Part shown: positions 5,126-9,385 of the stretch, in pieces
Numbering within the stretch: the first letter of the stretch is position 1
Layout of the letters: every line of letters begins with the position of its first letter
Origin: Chloroflexi bacterium RBG_19FT_COMBO_55_16
GTDB lineage: Bacteria > Chloroflexota > Anaerolineae > Anaerolineales > UBA4823
Reading direction: 5' to 3'
DNA length: 9,385 bases
NCBI GenBank assembly: GCA_001795335.1
Contig: MGOK01000009.1
Span: 4,579-13,963 of the forward strand
Made by a program: the position numbers and the translations under genes
The notes under the pieces: generated by a model
The model's input: the letters and a program-made list of their open reading frames with translations, nothing else
Told to the model about the DNA's origin: nothing
Database searches by the model: none

Positions 5126-7650
5126 AAAATAATGACTGGTTTTTAAAGGATGATGAAGAAGAATTCGGCGAGGCGCTGCACCGGCGCACCGAAGAGCTTT
5201 ACGGAGTCCGGGATGCTCCCGCGGATGAGGATGGGCTGATCGAATGTCCAGTCTTACCGTTGCGCGACCTGGTAGTCTTCCCACGCATGGTTTCTCCAAT
5301 TTTTGTTGGCAGGGAGAGCTCCCTGATGGCGATCGAAGAAGCCCAAATTGATGAGCAGACGATGATCGCTTTGATCCAGCGTGACCCGGAGATCGATGAG
5401 CCAGCGACTGGTGACTTCTTCCCGATCGGCGTGGAAATCGCTGTGGGGCGACTGCTTAGCATGCCGGATGGTTCCAGCTCTGCCTTGGTGCAAGGCCGCC
5501 GCCGGTTGGAGGTGGTCGGGTTTACCCAGGAAGAACCTTTCCTGATCGTTCGCGCCCGCCGCGTCTATGAATCGACCGAGGTGGACCGCCAGACAGACGC
5601 TACCATGCGCACTGCCCTGGAGCTGTTCCAGCGCTGCGTGCAACTGGATCGCAGCCTGCCGGAGGAATCTTATCTTTACGCCCTGAACATCGAAGAGCCG
5701 GGTTGGTTGGCGGACATGATCGTCACCTCCATCGCACCGCCTTTGGAAGACCGGCAGGAATTGCTGCTAATCCTTGACCCGTTGGAACGGATCAAGCGGG
5801 TGATCAAGCTGTTAGCCCAGGAGGCTGATGTCCTGGAATTAGAGGATGAGATCCACACCCGGGCGCAAGGAGAAGTGGATCGCACGCAAAGGGAGTTTTA
5901 CTTGCGCGAGCAGATGAAGGTGATCCAGACGGAACTGGGGGAGGGAGACCCCTGGACGCGCGAGATTTATGAGCTGCGCAGCCGCGTCGAGGGGGTCAGC
6001 CTGCCTGAGGAAGTCAAGGTGCGGGCGCTTAAAGAAGTGGAACGTCTGAGCCAGATGCCTGCCATGTCTCCTGAAGTTGGTATTATTCGCACCTATATCG
6101 ATTGGATCCTTGACTTGCCATGGATGGATGCCACCGAGGACAACCTGGGCGTGCGCCATGCCAGTGAAGTGCTGGACCAGTACCATTATGGCCTGCCACG
6201 CATTAAGGATCGTATCCTGGAATATATCGCTGTGCGCAGTTTGCGCCCTAAGCGCGCCCGCCAACCGATCCTGTGCTTCGTCGGCCCGCCGGGGACGGGT
6301 AAAACCTCGCTGGGAAAATCGATCAGCGAGGCGCTTGGCCGGAAGTTTGTGCGCCTGTCGCTGGGCGGGGTGCGCGATGAAGCTGAAATCCGCGGCCACC
6401 GGCGGACTTATATTGGCGCCTTGCCGGGCCGCATCTTGCAAACCATGCGCCGCGCCGGCACCATCAATCCCCTTTTTATGTTAGACGAGGTGGATAAACT
6501 AGGCCAGGATTTCCGCGGCGACCCGGCTTCTGCCCTGCTGGAAGTGCTCGACCCGGAACAAAATCACGCTTTCTCAGACCACTACCTGGAGTTGGCGTAT
6601 GACTTGTCGAAGGTGATGTTTATCACCACGGCCAATACGACCGCCACCATCCCGCCAGCCCTGCTGGATCGCATGGAGGTGATGGAGTTCCCTGGCTATG
6701 TGGAGGAAGAGAAATTAGAGATCTCCCGGCGGTTCCTGATCCCGCGCCAGTTGGAGGAAAACAGCCTGGAGGAGGCTGACGTAACCATCTCCGACCAGGC
6801 CTTGCAACGTCTGATTCGGGAATACACTTATGAGGCTGGCGTGCGTAATCTTGAGCGCGAGATCGGGCGCATCTGCCGAAAAATAGCCCGCCTGAAAGCT
6901 GAAAAGAAACGCTATCCGAATCAGGTGGCGGCCTCGTCGGTCGAACGCTTTCTTGGGCCGCCCCAGTTCTTCAACCTGGAGGCTGAACGGCATAACGAGG
7001 TGGGCGTTGCCACCGCCATCGCCTGGACGGAAAACGGTGGGGAGATCATGCCGGTGGAAGTGTTGCTGGTTGAAGGCAAGGGCAACCTGCAGATCACCGG
7101 GCAAATTGGAAACGTGATGCAGGAGTCGGCCCAGGCGGCGCTATCGTTTTTGAAGTCTCGTTGCCGTCCATTGGGCGTAGACCCGGACGCCTTTGAAAAC
7201 GTGGATATTCACATTCACATCCCGGAGGGTGCCATCCCGAAGGACGGGCCTAGCGCCGGGATCACCATCGCCACTGCGCTGATCTCGGCCTTCACCGGTC
7301 GCGAAGTGCATAGAGAGGTGGGCATGACTGGCGAGATCACCCTGCGCGGCCGCGTTTTGCCGGTCGGGGGTGTCCGTGAGAAAGTGCTGGCCGCGCACCG
7401 CGCCGGTCTGAAGACTGTCATCCTGCCGCGCCGCAACCAGAAAGACTTGATCGATGTACCCAAGCGGGCGCGGGCAGAGTTGAATATTGTCCCCGTCGAG
7501 CACATGGATCAGGTGCTGGAAATCGCCTTGATCGGGGCGCTATCTGCCAAAAAAGTCCGCCCGCGGCGTGCAGTCCCAGCGTCTAAAGCCAATCCCGAAA
7601 AGGCTATCAATGCCCCAGGCGAACCCCCTACCCTGCAACCGGGCGCTTGA
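5122..7650 (+). CDS. lon: Lon ATP-dependent serine protease
   Basis: A cytoplasmic homo-oligomeric AAA+ protease that unfolds and degrades damaged and regulatory proteins. The protein is 842 residues, within the normal bacterial Lon (LonA) range. Residues 1-39 are an acidic lead, and the substrate-binding N-domain begins at PVLPLRDLVVFP (43-54), followed by a charged helical linker. The AAA+ module has Walker A GPPGTGKT (378-385), Walker B LFMLDEVDK (441-449), sensor-1 N495, arginine finger R507 in LLDRMEV, and sensor-2 R565 in GVRNLERE. The protease domain has catalytic S701 in PKDGPSAG and K744 in REKVLAAHRAG, with the same 43-residue spacing as the E. coli dyad, so it should be active. The last 40 or so residues are a basic, Pro/Ala-rich tail. 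The ATG overlaps the folC stop (ATGA) with only a weak GGGA upstream, suggesting translational coupling to folC. No heat-shock operator (CIRCE/HAIR) was seen nearby. Very sure. Confidence 0.98.
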   Translation: MKNNDWFLKDDEEEFGEALHRRTEELYGVRDAPADEDGLIECPVLPLRDLVVFPRMVSPIFVGRESSLMAIEEAQIDEQTMIALIQRDPEIDEPATGDFFPIGVEIAVGRLLSMPDGSSSALVQGRRRLEVVGFTQEEPFLIVRARRVYESTEVDRQTDATMRTALELFQRCVQLDRSLPEESYLYALNIEEPGWLADMIVTSIAPPLEDRQELLLILDPLERIKRVIKLLAQEADVLELEDEIHTRAQGEVDRTQREFYLREQMKVIQTELGEGDPWTREIYELRSRVEGVSLPEEVKVRALKEVERLSQMPAMSPEVGIIRTYIDWILDLPWMDATEDNLGVRHASEVLDQYHYGLPRIKDRILEYIAVRSLRPKRARQPILCFVGPPGTGKTSLGKSISEALGRKFVRLSLGGVRDEAEIRGHRRTYIGALPGRILQTMRRAGTINPLFMLDEVDKLGQDFRGDPASALLEVLDPEQNHAFSDHYLELAYDLSKVMFITTANTTATIPPALLDRMEVMEFPGYVEEEKLEISRRFLIPRQLEENSLEEADVTISDQALQRLIREYTYEAGVRNLEREIGRICRKIARLKAEKKRYPNQVAASSVERFLGPPQFFNLEAERHNEVGVATAIAWTENGGEIMPVEVLLVEGKGNLQITGQIGNVMQESAQAALSFLKSRCRPLGVDPDAFENVDIHIHIPEGAIPKDGPSAGITIATALISAFTGREVHREVGMTGEITLRGRVLPVGGVREKVLAAHRAGLKTVILPRRNQKDLIDVPKRARAELNIVPVEHMDQVLEIALIGALSAKKVRPRRAVPASKANPEKAINAPGEPPTLQPGA

Positions 7651-7656
7651 GATGAT

Positions 7657-7691
7657 CAACTTCCCGGAAGTTCCGAACTTCCGGGAAGTTG
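7657..7691. terminator. Compound palindrome, probable bidirectional terminator between convergent genes
   Basis: AACTTCCCGGAAGTT (7658-7672) and AACTTCCGGGAAGTT (7676-7690) are perfect reverse complements around the loop CCG; the flanking C7657 and G7691 extend the stem to 16 bp. Each arm is also itself a palindrome (AACTTCC, one base, GGAAGTT). It lies seven bases after the lon stop and directly abuts the stop codon of the convergent dehydrogenase gene. No strong T-run follows in either direction, so termination is inferred from position and stem strength. Confidence 0.7.
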
Positions 7692-8966
7692 TTATCTAAG
7701 GCTGCCAGCCGATTCTACGATCTGGTATATCGCCCCGCCTCCGCGATCTAACAGGTATAGCTCACCAGCTTCGTCCTCGCCGAAGCTGCTGAAGTTATAC
7801 GATGTGTCGAGGAATTCACGAGCTAGCCAGCTATTCCCATCCGGCTGTAAGCCCCAAAGCTTACCACTGCAATAATCTCCGAGGAAGTAGATGCCCTGCA
7901 TACCAGGATAAGTGTGGCCGCGGTAGACGTACCCCCCGGTCACGGCACAGCCAGCGACATCAGTTTGGTAGACGAATACCGGCAGGGTCAGGCCGGTTTT
8001 GTCGCAGTTACCCCCGCCATAGCACTCGAATCCTTCCATGATGTTCCAGCCGTAGTTTTCTCCACCCTGGCTATTGGCAGGTTGAAAGTCTAGCTCCTCC
8101 CACGAATTTTGGCCCACATCCCCGATGAAGAGATCGCCGTTAAGGCGATCAAAGGAAAAACGCCAGGGGTTACGTAAGCCGAGCGCCCAGATCTCCTGCC
8201 GGTAGCCAGGGACGCCAACGAAGGGGTTATCAGCGGGAATGGCATAGGGTTGGTCGCCAGGCATCGCGTGGTAATTATTCATGATCAGAGGGAGATAGAT
8301 CATGGAGTTACCAAATGCAGTTAGAGTCTGGCTGAACTCAACATCGATGCGGAGGATTTTCCCCAGCAGTGTTGCAGGGTCTTGGGCGTTGCCGTCCGGA
8401 TCGCCTCCGCCGCCTCCATCGCCTGTGCCGATGTATAGATAACCGTCTGGGCCGAAGGAGATCTGGCCGCCGTTGTGGTTTTGGTAGCGCGGATGGCTCA
8501 GCAGCAGGATGCGCTGCTCGCTGCGCGGGTCAGCTGCATCGGGCGTGGAGGCAAGGTGAAAGCGCGAAACCTGGTTATCGCCGTCCAGGTTGGTATAGTA
8601 AATGTAGAAATAATCTTTTCCGGAAGCGAAACCTGGGGGGAAAGCCACGCTAAGCAGCCCTTCCTCGCTGCCGCCAGCGGAGAACGGGGAACGCACCCGG
8701 TCTGAGATGTCCAGGAAGGTGGCCACGATGACACCGTTCTCAAGGATCAGGATGCGGCCACGCTGCTCGATGATAAACAGGCGTCTGCTGCCATCTTCGG
8801 AATGTGTGAGGTGCACCGGTGCTTCCAAGCCAGCGACAACCTGCACCAGGGAGATTTGCGGCCAATTTGCAACCGGCCGCGCCTGGGTGTTCATCGTAAC
8901 CGAGATAAAGGGCCCCACTACCAAGGTGAGGCAGAATAAGCAGAAGGTAATTATTCTATTTTTCAA
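7692..8966 (-). CDS. Secreted PQQ-type glucose/sorbosone dehydrogenase family protein
   Basis: Probably an extracytoplasmic six-bladed beta-propeller quinoprotein that oxidises aldose sugars using PQQ and calcium (GSDH family, like soluble aldose sugar dehydrogenase). The 424-residue protein starts at TTG 8966; the first 29 residues make a signal peptide (K/R, hydrophobic core, then TQA), and the next methionine (M25) would destroy it. Family markers are GLEAPVHLTH (46-55), FIIEQRGRI (64-72), EGLLSVAFPPGF (102-113), the active-site histidine in YQNHNGGQISFGPDG (161-175; H164), YLYIGTGDGGGGGDP (176-190), GKILRIDV (202-209), LGLRNPWRFSFD (262-273) with the expected PQQ-contact arginine R265, and GGYVYRG (344-350). 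C315, C321, C340 and C366 probably form disulfides. An insertion at about 211-239 with YLPLIMN interrupts the usual RIDV-to-YAIPADNP junction. The gene begins two bases after a paralogue's stop. Family call is firm; substrate and true PQQ dependence are not proven. Confidence 0.88.
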   Translation of the reverse strand: MKNRIITFCLFCLTLVVGPFISVTMNTQARPVANWPQISLVQVVAGLEAPVHLTHSEDGSRRLFIIEQRGRILILENGVIVATFLDISDRVRSPFSAGGSEEGLLSVAFPPGFASGKDYFYIYYTNLDGDNQVSRFHLASTPDAADPRSEQRILLLSHPRYQNHNGGQISFGPDGYLYIGTGDGGGGGDPDGNAQDPATLLGKILRIDVEFSQTLTAFGNSMIYLPLIMNNYHAMPGDQPYAIPADNPFVGVPGYRQEIWALGLRNPWRFSFDRLNGDLFIGDVGQNSWEELDFQPANSQGGENYGWNIMEGFECYGGGNCDKTGLTLPVFVYQTDVAGCAVTGGYVYRGHTYPGMQGIYFLGDYCSGKLWGLQPDGNSWLAREFLDTSYNFSSFGEDEAGELYLLDRGGGAIYQIVESAGSLR

Positions 8967-8968
8967 TA

Positions 8969-9385
8969 TTATCGTACGACTTCGTTAATCTGGTAGATGA
9001 TCCCGTTGAAATGGTCTGCTAAGAATATTTCTCCCGCCTCGTCTACACCGAAGGAGGAGATCCAGGGTCGCGGGATTGCGGCATCATACAAGAACTCATT
9101 ATTCGTCCATGTGCCTGCTGCTTGCCTCAGCCCCCACAGCTGGCCGCGGCAGAAGTCACCGTAGAAATAAATTCCTTGCAGCCCAGGGAAGGCTGCGCCT
9201 CGGTAGACATAACCTCCGGTTACCGAGGAGCAGGGTGGGAGGCTGTGATCATAATCCCACACGGGAGGGGTCATACCGGTGTCATCGCAATTTTCTTCCA
9301 TGTGACAGTGAGAGCCTTCCATGATATTCCAGCCGTAGTTTTCACCACCATTGCTGCTGGCGGGCTGAAAGTCGATCTCTTCCCA
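8969..9385 (-). CDS. Second glucose/sorbosone dehydrogenase family protein (N-terminal part beyond window)
   Basis: The C-terminal 138 residues of a paralogue of the next gene, entering from the right edge in frame (first visible residues WEEIDFQPAS). It shares GGENYGWNIMEG, then a Cys-x5-Cys pair (visible residues 27 and 33) at the same spacing as C315 and C321 of the neighbour, VTGGYVYRG, PGLQGIYFYGDFCRGQLWGL, SSFGVDEAGEIFLADH and the end IIYQINE. The catalytic histidine and cofactor-binding half lie outside the window, so activity cannot be judged. The stop codon is two bases before the TTG of the next gene, so the two are almost certainly one transcript and probably a tandem duplication. 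No Shine-Dalgarno is obvious between them, consistent with translational reinitiation. Confidence 0.88.
   Translation of the reverse strand, partial: WEEIDFQPASSNGGENYGWNIMEGSHCHMEENCDDTGMTPPVWDYDHSLPPCSSVTGGYVYRGAAFPGLQGIYFYGDFCRGQLWGLRQAAGTWTNNEFLYDAAIPRPWISSFGVDEAGEIFLADHFNGIIYQINEVVR

Noticed and set aside
4662..5189. Minus-strand open frame of 175 codons opposite the folC 3' end and lon start
   Set aside because: It is a Ser/Pro/Arg-rich shadow of two well-supported genes.
5839..6441. Minus-strand open frame of 200 codons within lon
   Set aside because: Antisense to the intact AAA+ module of Lon; no start signal or recognisable domain.

Overview
The window looks like a piece of a Chloroflexota chromosome, most likely class Anaerolineae. 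The basis is moderately high GC by eye, a lipoprotein with a Thr-Glu-Ala-Pro repeat linker after its lipid-anchored cysteine, a secreted enzyme carrying a YLPLIMN stretch of the kind I associate with Anaerolineae exported proteins, and heptamer-type intergenic repeats. This assignment is an inference, not a database result. Genes are tightly packed: the largest gap without a gene is 154 bases (695-848). I see no rRNA, tRNA, CRISPR array, transposase or phage gene.

Left third (1-3619, all on the minus strand, so read right to left): an ABC importer operon of mixed parentage. The order is a HisM/GlnP-type polar amino acid permease, then a 589-residue lipoprotein that joins two different solute-binding modules in one chain (an amino acid family 3 module followed by a PhnD-like phosphonate/phosphite module), then a PhnC-type ATPase cut by the left edge. 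A hairpin and an unusual heptamer inverted repeat lie between the binding-protein and ATPase genes. A perfect but apparently start-less Shine-Dalgarno sequence lies between the permease and binding-protein genes. The hybrid importer is the most interesting content of the window.

Middle (3620-7691): a compact divergent promoter region separates the importer operon from a plus-strand pair, folC (dihydrofolate/folylpolyglutamate synthase) and lon (ATP-dependent protease). These two overlap by the four bases ATGA and are probably co-transcribed and translationally coupled. A compound palindrome ends the unit and sits between convergent genes.

Right quarter (7692-9385, minus strand): two tandem paralogues of the PQQ-type glucose/sorbosone dehydrogenase family, separated by two bases. 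The upstream copy is cut by the right edge. The complete copy is a secreted protein with a signal peptide, the catalytic histidine motif, and an unusual insertion containing YLPLIMN.

The three blocks have no obvious common pathway. The importer block appears devoted to uptake of an amino-acid-like and/or phosphonate-like solute, folC-lon to housekeeping, and the dehydrogenase pair to extracytoplasmic sugar oxidation.
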